Below, piece after piece: positions 1 to 12,400 of a stretch of DNA of 64,000 bases. Origin of the DNA: Mya arenaria. Taxonomy: Eukaryota > Mollusca > Bivalvia > Myida > Myidae. Where the stretch lies: contig NC_069124.1 in the NCBI RefSeq assembly GCF_026914265.1, positions 9,264,213 through 9,328,212 of the forward strand, given 5' to 3'. Each line of letters opens with the position of its first letter. Position 1 is the stretch's first letter. A program made the position numbers and the translations under genes. Below the pieces are notes generated by a model, which was not told the DNA's origin, did not search any database, and worked only from the letters and a program-made list of their open reading frames with translations.

Positions 1-416
1 CCATGTCTCCATGTCAAGTTTGAGTACCATATGTCTAGGCATTGGCGACTGATCACTCGGACAAGCTTTTCGCGTTCAATGTCACAGTGACCTTGTCATT
101 TGACCCAAATAAATCAAACCAATGGGGGTCATCTACTGGTCATGCACAACCTCCAAGTCAAGTTTGAGAACCATCTGTCGATGCATTGTCGAGTAAATAC
201 TCAGACAACCTTTTGCATTCATAGTGACCTTGACCTTTGAGCCGAAGACCTCAAAATTAAAAGGGGTCATCTTTTGTTCACGCCCAACACCCAAATAATG
301 TTTAAGAATAATAGGTCTGTTGAGTTAACACTCGGACAAGCTTTGGTCTACCGACTGATCGACCGATATGTGCAAAGCAATACTCCTTATTCGTCTTCTT
401 TGACGGGGGTGGGGGT
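1..416. repeat. Repeat-core element, 145-bp type (right-hand part)
   Basis: Two imperfect core units about 144 bp apart carry GTGACCTTG and TTTGACC-like blocks (near 85 and 225). They are followed by a short GACCGACC-like tail (348-366) and ATGTGCAAAGCAATACTCC. The same order, with tail ATGTGCAAAACAATATACC, ends the element at 13.9 kb, so this is a copy cut by the left window edge. The architecture fits non-autonomous bivalve elements of the pearl type. Confidence 0.6.
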
Positions 417-1330
417 GGGTAAAATGATGTGAATATATAGATGTACTGGACGCTCTCTCTGCAGCCCTCCAAAGAGCATGGGCAGCGTTCGTTCTAACTT
501 GTCGGTTATTCCCAGTCGGCGCCCGGCATTTTCCACACTGAATGTCATGGAAAGTCTCTATACCCAACATCCACTGGGAAGATCCACGTCTTCTAACCGC
601 TCTGTCCATATGTATTTTCCACGTCTTGGTATTTCCACCATCTTCAGCTCGGATTGCCTCCTCACTTCTCTCTTCCAAGGGTAGCTCCACCAATACAACC
701 AGCCTTGGCGACATCAACCAAATAATTGTCTGGCCGAAGAGTGGTATGGGCCAATTCCTCGGAAAACTTCAACTGTTCCCCTAGGTCTCCCTCTTCATAG
801 ACGGGATGGAGGAGGGGGGGGGGGGGGGGGGGGATGAATACAAAGTGGTACCTGTAAGCATGAACATGATAAATCTCAGATTTTCATTATTCAAGCTTTC
901 TTCTTGAAGCGTTCATTCATTTACTTCCATCAGATACTGTGGAGATTCAAATTTTTGTTCAAATGCTATGTAAAGAAACCTCCAGAACCGCTTAACTGGC
1001 TTTCAATTATTGATGTATTTATTTGTTTTAGTGGATGAATCATGTCTGTTATTAATGCTAGAAATAGACCGCACACTTTTAGGAAGAAATGAATCCAAGT
1101 GAAATGAATGTCAAAGTCTGTACCCATTTTTTCTTATATTGCACATTATACTTTTCTGTCTAAGTCATTTGTACCATCGACTTGAAATCATACAAACAAT
1201 GCACGATAGGGGCAACAATCCAAGAAGAACAGCTCGGAAATAAATTATAGTTTCTGCACCCATAACACGAGTTCTTGTTATTCCTCCGCAGAATCGAAAG
1301 TCGCTAAGTCAAATCTTACGAAAATCTTTT
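417..1330. other. Spacer with a poly-G run
   Basis: No gene is recognised. A 20-base G run lies at 814-833. The open frames at 325-784 overlap a repeat and each other on both strands and look accidental. Confidence 0.5.
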
Positions 1331-2290
1331 CAACACTCTAGATACGTTATATTCGGTCCAACTTTCGCAGAAAGTATATCAACGCTTTGATTTATTTGGA
1401 TTTATTTGATGCTAGGTCATGTTTGTCAAAAACTAGGTCACTAGGTCAAATTTTAGAAAAACTATCAAGATGTTATATTCATGTTTGAAACACAATAGAG
1501 ACATTATATTTGGTCCTGTAGTCATGACGCGTGATCAAACTGTTTCACTTGATCAATTCTAGAATTAATTTGAAACTAGGTCATCTGTTGTCAAAACTAG
1601 GTCACTTGATCAAATCTCAATGCATTAAGAACATATAACTAATCAGAATTTTTTCTTTGCTAAAATCAACGACTAGTTAGAAACTAGGTCATTAGGTCAA
1701 ATCTTTCAAAAATCGTGTCCGAAACCAACTATTAGTATTAACTGGTCAAACACTTTTCAAACTGTGGTCAGATTGATACCCTTAATGTTATCTTTGTGGA
1801 CTTGAAAAGAGGGTCACATAGAGTTAAAACAAGGTCATTAGGTCAACCCTTAAAGAAAACATGTAAAAAACAGAGGCAAAATATCAACTCGATTCTTCAT
1901 GAAACTTAATCAGAATTTGCCTCGATGATATCTTGACTTAGTTTGAAACTATGTCACATGAGGTCAAAAACTAGGTTCTTGGAAAAACCTTGGAACACTC
2001 TATAGGTTATATTTTTGCAATATTTCTGGTCCAATCTGGCATTAATGATTTTTTTTATTAGTTTGAGGCTTTGTAATGTTGGGTCAACACCTGGGTTACT
2101 AGGTCAAATCTAAATGCTACTATACATATGATATTCTTTTATTTCAAACAGTTGCAACCAATACTCTAGAGGCCGCTTGCAATATTACTTGTCCAATCAG
2201 GCCTGGATGAAATCTTTTATTAGTTTGAAACTGGTTAAAATCTTGATAACTTAGTCAAATCTAAATTACATACGATATTCTTTTATTTCA
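1330..2290. repeat. Degenerate AGGTCA-rich repeat array
   Basis: Imperfect units contain AACTAGGTCACTAGGTCAAAT-like blocks with spacing around 100-150 bp (for example near 1435, 1595, 1690, 1825 and 2095). This is the opposite orientation of the GACCTAGTGACCTAG units at 7.0-7.9 kb, so it is an old copy of the same family. Confidence 0.6.
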
Positions 2291-2661
2291 AACAGTTGTA
2301 AACAAATTCATGTCTCATATCCAATGTTCATAAGAGTCCAACACTGTGCAGCCATATTGCATGTTTGATTGGAATATTTCACCAACACATAATTGTCATG
2401 CCATCTGCTTTGCATAATATGTCGGGGGATACTACTTCAACAAATTTGCTTGTTATATACATGTTTTGCATCATGTTGTCAAGGATAACATTCATTATCT
2501 AGCGTGCGGTATAGATGAGTAGCATTGTTATTTATCCAAATGCTAGGTATTGAAAATATGTGAAGACTCTACTTTATGGAAAAAAATGGAATAAAAGAAG
2601 CAGGTAGTGCTGACTAGTATCGGTTATCATGATCGACTTATGATGATAAAACATCCTTTTT

Positions 2662-4121
2662 TGGTCAATGTGCATCTCAATACTTCAATGTCACCGATAT
2701 CCCTGGTCAAGATTCTACACAATGTGCATCACAATACTTCAATGACACCGATATCCCTGGTCAAGATTCTACACAATGTGCATCTCAATACTTCAATGTC
2801 TCCGATATCCCTGGTCAAGATTCTACACAATGTGCATCTCAATACTTCAATGACACCGATATCCCTGGTCAAGATTCTACACAATGTCCATCACAATACT
2901 TCAATGACACCGATATCCCTGGTCAAGATTCTACACAATGTGCATCTCAATACTTCAATGACACCGATATCCCTGGTCAAGATTCTACACAATGTGCATC
3001 ACAATACTTCAACAACACCGATATCCCTGGTCAAGATTCTACACAATGTGCATCTCAATACTTCAATGACACCGATATCCCTGGTCAAGATTCTACACAA
3101 TGTCCATCACAATACTTCAATGACACCGATATCCCTGGTCAAGATTCTACACAATGTGCATCACAATACTTCAATGTCACCGATATCCCTGGTCAAGATT
3201 CTACACAATGTGCATCTAAATACTTCAATGTCACCAATATCCCTGGTCAAGATTCTACACAATGTGCATCACAATACTTCAATATCTCCAATACCCCTGG
3301 TCAAGATTCTACATAATGTGCATCACAATACTTCAATGACACCGATATCCCTGGTCAAGATTCTACACAATGTGCATCACAATACTTCAATGACACCGAT
3401 ATCCCTGGTCAAGATTCTACACAATGTGCATCACAATACTTCAATGACACCGATATCCCTGGTCAAGATTCTACACTATGTCCATCTCAATACTTCAATG
3501 TCCCGATATCCCTGGTCAAGATTCTACACAATGTGCATCACAATAGTTCAATGACACCGATATCCCTGGTCAAGATTCTACACAATGTGCATCACAATAC
3601 TTCAATGACACCGATATCCCTGGTCAAGATTCTACACAATGTGCATCTCAATACTTCAATGACACCGATATCCCTGGTCAAGATTCTACACAATGTCCAT
3701 CTAAATACTTCTATGTCACTCGGTCAAGATTCTTCACAATTATAATGTGCATCTCAATACTCAATGTCTCCAATATCCCCGGTCAAGATTCTACACTATG
3801 TCCATCACAATACCTCAATGTCTCCGATATCCCTGGTCACGATTCTACACAATGTCCATCACAATACCTCAATGTCTCCGATATCCCTGGTCAAGATTCT
3901 ACACAATGTCCATCACAATACCTCAATGTCTCCGATATCCCCGGTCAAGATTCTACACTATGTGCATCACAATACTTCAATGACACCGATATCCCTGGTC
4001 AAGATTCTACACAATGTCCATCTAAATACTTCTATGTCACTCGGTCAAGATTCTTCACAATGAGCATCTCATTTTTTTTCCAGTCAAGATCCTACACAAT
4101 GTGCATCACAATACTTCAATG
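2662..4121. repeat. 54-bp minisatellite (about 27 copies)
   Basis: The unit has a conserved core ATATCCCTGGTCAAGATTCT followed by ACACAATGTGCATC and a variable CAATACTTCAATGACACCG. Variants at fixed sites are TGACACC/TGTCACC/TGTCTCC and GTGCATC/GTCCATC. The unit length is a multiple of three, so one frame stays open for 315 codons as a repeated 18-residue PISLVKILHNVH block. The right end (after 3.7 kb) is more degenerate, with shortened units. I see no splice or promoter context for a protein. Confidence 0.93.
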
Positions 4122-4500
4122 AACAAACTGTTTTATTTACCTAACACAAAAATTGACAAATCCATTTAATGATTAAAAGACCCATTTCTTGGTGCTTTGG
4201 TTTAAATGCTGTCTATTCATGTCACGTATAGGACCAATGTGGGTTACAATGTTACCTCCTTCAATTTTGATGATTTTTTGCATTTTTGAAAACTGATACC
4301 AGAACTTCTATCAAGAATTTGTAAATGGAAGTATGAACTTCATTGTCATCTTTCCTGGCATTTTTTGGTAAATTTGGAGGATTTCCATTGTCAGCTTTAT
4401 GTAAAGAAAGATATTTCAAATACTGGATGAAAGTAATTAGGAAACCTTTATTCACTAGTACACCAGACTTTTGTGGACAGGTGTCACGGTGACAGCGCAT
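4122..4500. other. Short spacer, no feature seen
   Basis: AT-rich DNA between the 54-bp array and the next repeat. No recognisable gene; the minus-strand open frame at 4261-4500 matches nothing known to me. Confidence 0.4.
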
Positions 4501-5075
4501 TCGATTATCTTACCACTTTAACCAGAATTTCTAAGTCAAAGATATCTGTCTTAATTAATAGTATGGTTGGGAGCCATTTTCTAAAGTTTCAATGAGATAT
4601 GTCAAGTAGTTGCTGAAATATTGACTTATCGAGGCTAACATGCAAAACCTTAACCATAATTTCTAAGCCAAAAAAGGCCCATAACTTGTATTATATGCAA
4701 AATCGAGTTATCTAACTCTATTAATAAAGTGTGTTGGATGGTTGAGAACCATTGTATCAAGTCTCATTGCTATATTTCAAGTTGTTGCTGAGATATTAGC
4801 TGAGATATTATCTTAAGTGGGCTTACATACAAAACTTTCATCTGAATTTCTAAGGTGAATAAAAAGGGTCATAATTTCCTTTATATGCAAGATAGAGTTT
4901 TTCTTTTGAATAATTACGCAAGTTGGATGGTTAAGAACACTTGCCTAAAGTTCCATTGAAATACATTCTGTATTTGCCAAGATATTGACTTAAATGTATT
5001 AATATGCAATACCTTAACTAACGTGTGACTCGGACACCGAACCCAGAGTGAGTAGTACAGCCCTCATAATATTTG
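4500..5075. repeat. Degenerate repeat element (GGCCATAA type)
   Basis: Three imperfect units of roughly 160-180 bp repeat TTCTAAGCCAAAAAAGGCCC, ATAACTTGTATTATATGCAA and GTTTCAATGAGATAT-like blocks. The element ends with ACGTGTGACTCGGACACCG and GAGTAGTACAGCCCTC. The copy at 11.33-11.75 kb ends similarly (GTGTGACGCAAGAGCTG, GAGTAGAATAGCTCTTC), so both belong to one dispersed family. Confidence 0.6.
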
Positions 5076-5079
5076 AATG

Positions 5080-6355
5080 GTCAACCTTTAATCAACTTTA
5101 TCTAGAAAAACTATATCAGTTTTGCGTAAAATGAAATATACAGGAAAGAAATTACAAGAATTAGACTCAAGAAACATGTTTACAATCTTACAATATATTT
5201 ATACATGGCAGTAAATCTAAGAATTGAAAAAATAACAGAATTAGCTGCTTAGCTGCCATATAAGGAGTAAACAATTCATTATTTATTTAAGTTTATTCTA
5301 ACTATTATTGTTCTATTATCAATTGATAATTTATATGTGTTTGATTATATGTTAAATGTTTGTCATGAAACCTGTACATCTTGGCTGTGATATTTCACTA
5401 CTGGTATGTACCAGTATTTGTTAATGACCAATGGCAAATACGTTTTTTTCCCCAAGCATGGCAGTTCAAATCTCTCAAACACCAAGAAATTCTCCATTAT
5501 TCTACATCAATGTGATAGAAACAATGAACTTCAAACCTTTTTCAAGTTTTATCTAAACCATTGGAAATTCCCGTACAAGCAATCAAGTTTTAGCCCATAT
5601 ATTTCCAAACTTCCTCAAAGCTGTCTGATATTCAACTAAAATTGTGGGAACATTGTTTAATTCAAAAATAGTTTTAATACATGCAAAGAGCCAATAATAT
5701 ATTCAGGTTTTTTTTTCTTTCATGTACGTCGTGAGAAACTCTCAGCAATTACTTGCATATACAGCCTTTTGTGACCAACAGGAACTGGTGTCACTGATTG
5801 ACATTTTTACATTGTTCCTGCAAAATATACTGGCATCATAAACCAATTTCCATAGAGTGTAAACTACTGGAAACAACGTCAGCTGCAAACACAAAAGGCA
5901 ATGGTTTCTCAATATCAGTCTTTGCTACAACTGCAATACTTTCTTCATCCACAGTCTATTTATCAGAAAAACAAAACCTTCTTTGCTAGTCTCTACATTA
6001 CCAACAAACTTTTATGCAGCAACAGTCTTCAACATACAGCAATTCTTTTTAAAAAAGGCTTCCCTCCAGACACATCATTAAAAGATGATTAAGCATAAAC
6101 AGTTTAACTATCTTATGGCCTTAAGTTGTCAGCTTTTCCACTTATCCAGATATGTAGAAGCTGTAAGAGCAAACAGTTATGATACATAGTCTTTGCATCA
6201 TAAATAAACAAAATTCAGTTGCCAACACAAAATGGCGTGTACCGCTAAGGGTCCGTCTGTACTCTTTACACAGCCCCAACATGCAGTTGAACAACATTAA
6301 TTGCGTGCAACAGCAACAGATGTTGCATCAACAGTTCAACGTCAGTTATTGAGAT
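5080..6355 (-). other. MED27 3' flank and probable 3' UTR
   Basis: No second gene is visible here; the small open frames match nothing I know. On the minus strand, candidate poly(A) signals are ATTAAA (5661-5656) and AATAAA (5297-5292 and 5287-5282). These would give a 3' UTR of roughly 0.7-1.1 kb. RNA evidence would be needed to choose between them. Confidence 0.35.
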
Positions 6356-6490
6356 TCACTGCCGACAGACATCATGATATGGATCGGACGTTCGCAGGTC
6401 CCTCCATGTTGGGGGTAGTCCGTTCAGGTAATGTTTGCCACACTTGAGGCAAGGAGCGGAGAACAAAGTACGGTAACGCCCAAACCATGT
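6356..6490 (-). CDS. MED27: MED27 exon 7 (stop codon exon)
   Basis: The acceptor TTTACAG leads into TWFGRYRTLFSAPCLKCGK, then HYLNGLPPTWRDLRT, and ends DVCRQ before TGA at 6358-6356. The vertebrate tail (APCQRCGKFLQDGLPPTWRD ... DTCRQ) is matched almost residue for residue. The CLKC pair and the terminal Cys are retained. Confidence 0.96.
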   Translation of the reverse strand, partial: TWFGRYRTLFSAPCLKCGKHYLNGLPPTWRDLRTSDPYHDVCRQ

Positions 6491-9400
6491 CTGTAAAGAG
6501 ATGACAACTTTATAAATGATTCAAAAAATACATTTTATACAATCGCCAATATCATAAATGGCATCCCCTGAACGAAATATCATGAAAATTATATAACTAG
6601 AGTTAAATCATTTGTCTCAACCTCATAAATCAATAGTGCTAAAAATATGCATGTAATTTAGAAATGTTTTACCGGTATGTATTAAGGGCAATAAAATCAT
6701 AAAAATAGCATTTATGATATTATTCGAGGATCCCATTCATAACAAATTTAATCAAAAACTTGTCATTTATGGCTCATTTTCATCAATTTTAGAAAACTTG
6801 TTTTTAATAATTATTGCTGTATAATATCCCCTTTTAAGATTACCACTAGATGAGTTCTTGTTTGATAATGTTTGTTTCTCCTGCATAAATACATGGATTT
6901 CAAATAAAACTGGCTGCAATTTATACATACATCAATTGATATATCAACAAGACGCAAATGCGGCGTAACGCCACATTACAGCCGGATTTTTTATTTGATG
7001 ACGCAATTTTGCAAACCTAGGATTTGAGCTAGTGACCTAGTATTTTTAACCAAAAAGACCCATATTTATACTTATCGGAGATATCTTTCATACAAATAAA
7101 CTGATCAACAGAAACTATTCCATTTGTGTGAGGAAAAATGAACATTTTATAATAACATCAGCTTTTCCAAAAAGATCTGTCCCAGAGACCTAGTTTTTGA
7201 CCCTAGATGACACACTTTATCATCTAAGATTTCATTTTTTTTATGACATCGGGAAAATATTTCCTAAGATTTGACCTAGTGACCTAGTTTTTTTATCTGA
7301 GGTGACCCATATTCACAAATGTTTAAGTCAACATGTAGACAAATATTCTGACCAAGTTTCATAAAGATTTGACAATAATTAATGAATTTTTATGACAGTG
7401 GAATTCTTTCTCCTAAGATTTGACCTCTTGACCTAGATTTTGACCCAGGATGACCCATAATAAAGAACTAACAAGATATTATGCAGACAAATATTCTGAC
7501 TAAGTTTCATAAAGGTTTGACAAAAATTGTTGAATTTATGACATGGAAAGATTTTCCTAAGATTTGACCTAGTGACCTAGAATTCGACACGGGATGACCA
7601 ATATAAAAAATAATCAAGAAATTATGCAGACAATTATTCTGACCATGTGTCATCAAGATATGGATAAAAAAATGTTGCATTTATGACAAGGAAATATTTT
7701 TCCTAAGATTTGACCTAGTGACCTAGATTTTGACCCGGGTTGACCCATATTAAAAAATATACAAGATAAAATGCAGACAAGCATTCTGAGATTTCATCAA
7801 GATTTGATAAAAATTGTTGAATTTATTACCATGAAATATTTCTTCTAAAGATTTGACCTAGTGACCTAGTTTTTGACCCGAGATGACCCATATCCATATA
7901 TATTCAAGATAACATGCCGACAAATAGCCGGATTAAGTTTAATTACTATTGGATATAAACTCTTGATTTATTACATAAAATGAAAATTTTAACGCAGAAT
8001 TGTAAACGCCCGAGCCCGCCCGCCCGCCTGCCCGCTTTTCGCCATTCTATTACACGTAATTTTTCGTTGAAAACTAAAAACTAAAATAATAATCATAATT
8101 CCATTGAAACTATTGCAAAGAAATCTTAAATAACTTCAAATATATTTAACTCGGGCTACTCTATATAATACTACTGAAACATCAGAGTAACATATAATCA
8201 TCCTCGGCACCACAGCATATCTATAACCTTTATGATACCCTTGGCAAATCAGCTGTAAAAATCGAGCACTCATGAATAATTAATAAGGTGAAATCCAGCC
8301 GCTTGATGGGTCGCATGCTGTGCGGAAATGGCCGAGAAGTTACGGATGTAATCTCGGTTCGAAATAATCCAATGAGATCACGGCTATAAAATTGTTTTAG
8401 GCAGGATATTCTTGAGTATGCCCGTGGCTCTCCACAAAGGAGATTCTTTCGTCTTTGTAATCGGCTATTTCATTAGTGGGAAAATGCTTATGAATATTCA
8501 AGATTCGAGTTTCCCTAGTCAATTTGCCCAGGGTATCATATAGGTTATGATAAGCTAGGGTGCTGAGGATGCATATAATATGAACAGTATGTAACACAAA
8601 AGTTACTTATTCAGGGATCACAACAGATAGAGAATGCCCATCCTGTTTTCAAGTTTGAGTATGAGGGAGTTCAGCCCCACAGCAGAGTAAACATCACAGT
8701 TGGAATTATTTTCAAAGATATTTATATTCATCTCAAATAATTTTCATTATACTTCTTACTATCTATTATGTAAATATCCAGCAAAAAACACACACTATTT
8801 CTTACAATGAATGAGTTGAGAGCCAGCTCAGCGTTATGCGGGGAGTAGAAATGTAGTGTAGCAGCAGTTGCACTTTCTGTTACCTGGGAACAAAAATAAC
8901 ATTTAAATGTTTAGTCATTGAGACTTTTGATAGAGATTTTAAAGCTGCACAACATCGTCATGATAAGTATCACTGCTTTGGTCAAGTTTGAAATGCAGGT
9001 TGATGTTGAGCTTTGATACATACTCTTTGAAAAATCTAAAATGTTGCCAGCAAGGATATCAAGTCTTAAATGTAATGCATTGCTGTAAACACAGTTAGTA
9101 GGGCCCAGCATATTGCTTTATACAAACTTCAATATGTGCATGTTAAAAACAATACAATGCAAAGGCAATAGCCATGGAAACAAATGATTTCCCCCACCTC
9201 AGATAAGTAGATCCAATAATTTAACCATGCTAGGTATTCTTATCTTGCCAACGGGTGAAGATAAAATGCCCGTATGGAACTCCTTTTAATGGTCACCACA
9301 TTGTAATTACCTCCCTTGTTAAAGACTGTAGCATCAAGGAAATCTTGTCTTATGGTAGTATTTAGAACGCTTATTAATTATTTCTCGCTTCAAATGTCAC

Positions 9401-12400
9401 CATAAAACAGTTTTCACGCACCATTCAAGAAATAATGCTTTATTCTCCTTAGAACTATTTAAAACAACCAATTTGACTATTAACATTAACTGGATCACTG
9501 CGCGCATATCCATGACAACCACGTGCTATCGCATATCCATACACAATTATTTTCACTAAGCACAAAAGAGTTCCAGCAAAAAATACATTTTTACTTAATT
9601 TTGTTTAACTGAAGTGGGAGAAAAAGCATCTACCATAGCCGCTTGTGTAAGATAGGTTCATCCCGACCCTCGCGCAGGGTGTTTTGCGGAAAAACCTACA
9701 CTCGGGTCGGAATGAACCTATCTTACACTCTCGGCCATGGAAGATACTTATAGTCTACAAAACATTTTACCAATCTGACATTGTTGCACGCAAAATTTAC
9801 CTTTTGAAACACCTCATACCGTGATTTAGCCCATAGTTCCAGCTGAAATTACGATTGACATCACTATTATATTCGATATTTATTATTATAAGCAGAAAAA
9901 GTAAGACAATGTTAACGCTAAAAAAAAATAAACTAGAGCTATCATGGAAAGAAATATGCTATGGTGGTCACTTCTGCCAAATAATTTCAAAATTGGCTGA
10001 GAAAAACTGGAGCAAGTGAGAAAAATAAAATACAATTTTTCTAATTTGTTTAAACACAGAAGCAGACATAGGCCAAACAACTTTTACTAAATGCTGAATA
10101 AAAAGAATGTTAATCCCAAAACATTTTTTTTTCTTGTATTGTGATTTGGGAGAAAAGAGATTATCCCACAAAGTATTTTATAATTTATTCAACGGAGGAA
10201 TAATGATGATGGCTTGAAAAAGTTTTGTTGGCATTTCTAAATCTGACAAACAAAGTATCAATTTGGTATGGCCTCATAAAAATTGCAACAAATGTATAAT
10301 CTACAATAAATAAACTTGCATGCGTATATATTTGACACACATGTAAAATAAAAAACATTATTTCTAAAACTCAGGTGAACGTACAATTGCACTGCAATAT
10401 GACAGATGCTTAGTACATGTTCAGCAAACCTTTGATTCATCAGGGTTGTCTTCTGTAAATCCTCGCACATTGACCCACTCAATCATCAGCCCCCTCAGAG
10501 CCACTTGTGCCCGCAAAACTCGACCCAGCGATATCTGTTACCGGTAATAAAGAGTATGAAAAAGACAGATCATTAACTCTAACAGTAACTTGAAAGAACA
10601 ATAAAGACTTTTTACATTTATTGGGCTAGCATAATTTAAACATTATAACAAAACATGTTATACCGGTACATCTTTACTCAGTCACAGATTGGTACAAAGC
10701 CAAAAGGGTTCCTGAATTTCACCCATTTCAGACAATGTGGTGGATCTTTTTTAAAACAGGTGTGTGACTAGGACACACTAAACAAAACGAATCAATCAGA
10801 TGAATAGAACATAACCAAGTAAAATGAATCCAAATCAGGGCCTGCCACAAACCTGCAGCACTGCATGGCTCCCTAAAGGATGTGTCGGTGTGATGGTCAT
10901 CTCGGGAATCTTCACAGTTCTTCTACTCAACAGGGTCTCAACAGCACTGAAAGAGGATGTATGTTATAAAGGTTCAACGGCACTGAAAGAGATGTTCAGG
11001 TAAGTTTTCCTGAATCGACAGCATTAACAGCATTGAATGAGATGTATGTTATTGGCCATTGACTAAGAAGTGATTAATGTTTCTGAAATAATAACCTTCT
11101 TCATAGAGTATTCCAAAAGTGTGCATGCCATTTCCCAGTGATGACAATAATGTTCTTACATAAAGCAAAATAAAACATCTTTAAATACGCCTATCTATAG
11201 CAATTTTTGAAAAGGATGTAACCCTCACCAAACCATTTTTTTCCTAACAATGATGTGATGGCAATACTCAAAATGTTTTCTTTTAAAAAAACAATTGGAT
11301 TATAAAAAGGCCATGCCAAAATGAAATAAGAGCTATCACAGAGACAGCAAGCTCAACTATTTCGCCACTTTTGGGTTAAAGGATTGCAAAGTTTAAGTGA
11401 AACTGTAAAATTAAGGTTCAATGCAATACATTAAACTAGTAGTTGAGTTGTTGAGTAATTGACTGATATATGCGCTTATGTGCAAAACCTAAACCAAAAT
11501 TTGTAAGTCGAATAATAAAGGGCCATAATTTGCATTACATTGAAGTAAGTGTTATCTTACTTCTTTGATTAAATAGGTTGGAAAGTTGGGAAAACTGAAA
11601 AAGTTTCAATGCAATAAATGATGTACCGGTATTTGCTATGGTACTGACCTGCAGGGGCTTACATGATAAACCTTAACCAAGGTGTGACGCAAGAGCTGAT
11701 GCTTGGATGAGTAGAATAGCTCTTCTTATTCTTCTACTAGTCGAGCTAAAAATGGGAATAAGTGCTGGATGTGCAGTTATAAAAATATTTATCATACTTA
11801 AAGTCAGCTAGAAAAACCTACTTAGGTGAGTATGCATGTCCAGTTGGTGGAGTTCTCTTCAATCGTTTGGCTGGTTGCAGTGAGGTCTGGGTTCGTTTGA
11901 ACTTGTTATGAGTATCCAAGATGTTTGCTGCATATCCAGCCAGCTCAGATACCTGAAACATTAAGACAGATTACATGTGAATGGGCAACATTTATATAAA
12001 ATGATTTTATCATCAGATATTTCACAGTCTCTTACAAGAGTTTTCATGTGATAGATTTCGTATTTTACTGACAAACAGAATGAGTCAAATACAAAGCAGA
12101 TAGCTGTCCTTTTACAATCATTGAAGTCCCCACAATATCTGAATATATTTTATAACATCAATTTATAAATATATTGACTAGATGAAATAGGCATATTTTT
12201 TTCTTATTTATGATTATTATCAGAACAGACACCTTGTTTGACCATTTGTAAGCCTGCAGCACTTGTTGGTAGACAGGCATCTTGTCAATGGCAGGGTCGA
12301 TACTCAGGTAGATGCTGTTGGGAGTCACAGGAGACAGACTGGTCAACGCACTGCCTGTCTTCTCAAGCTCACTGCAAAAAAGAAAAAAAAGAAATAGCAA

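Noticed and set aside
2607-3745. 315-aa frame in the 54-bp array as a gene
   Set aside because: Same reason: repeat-driven frame, other frames also open in places, no splice or promoter signals.
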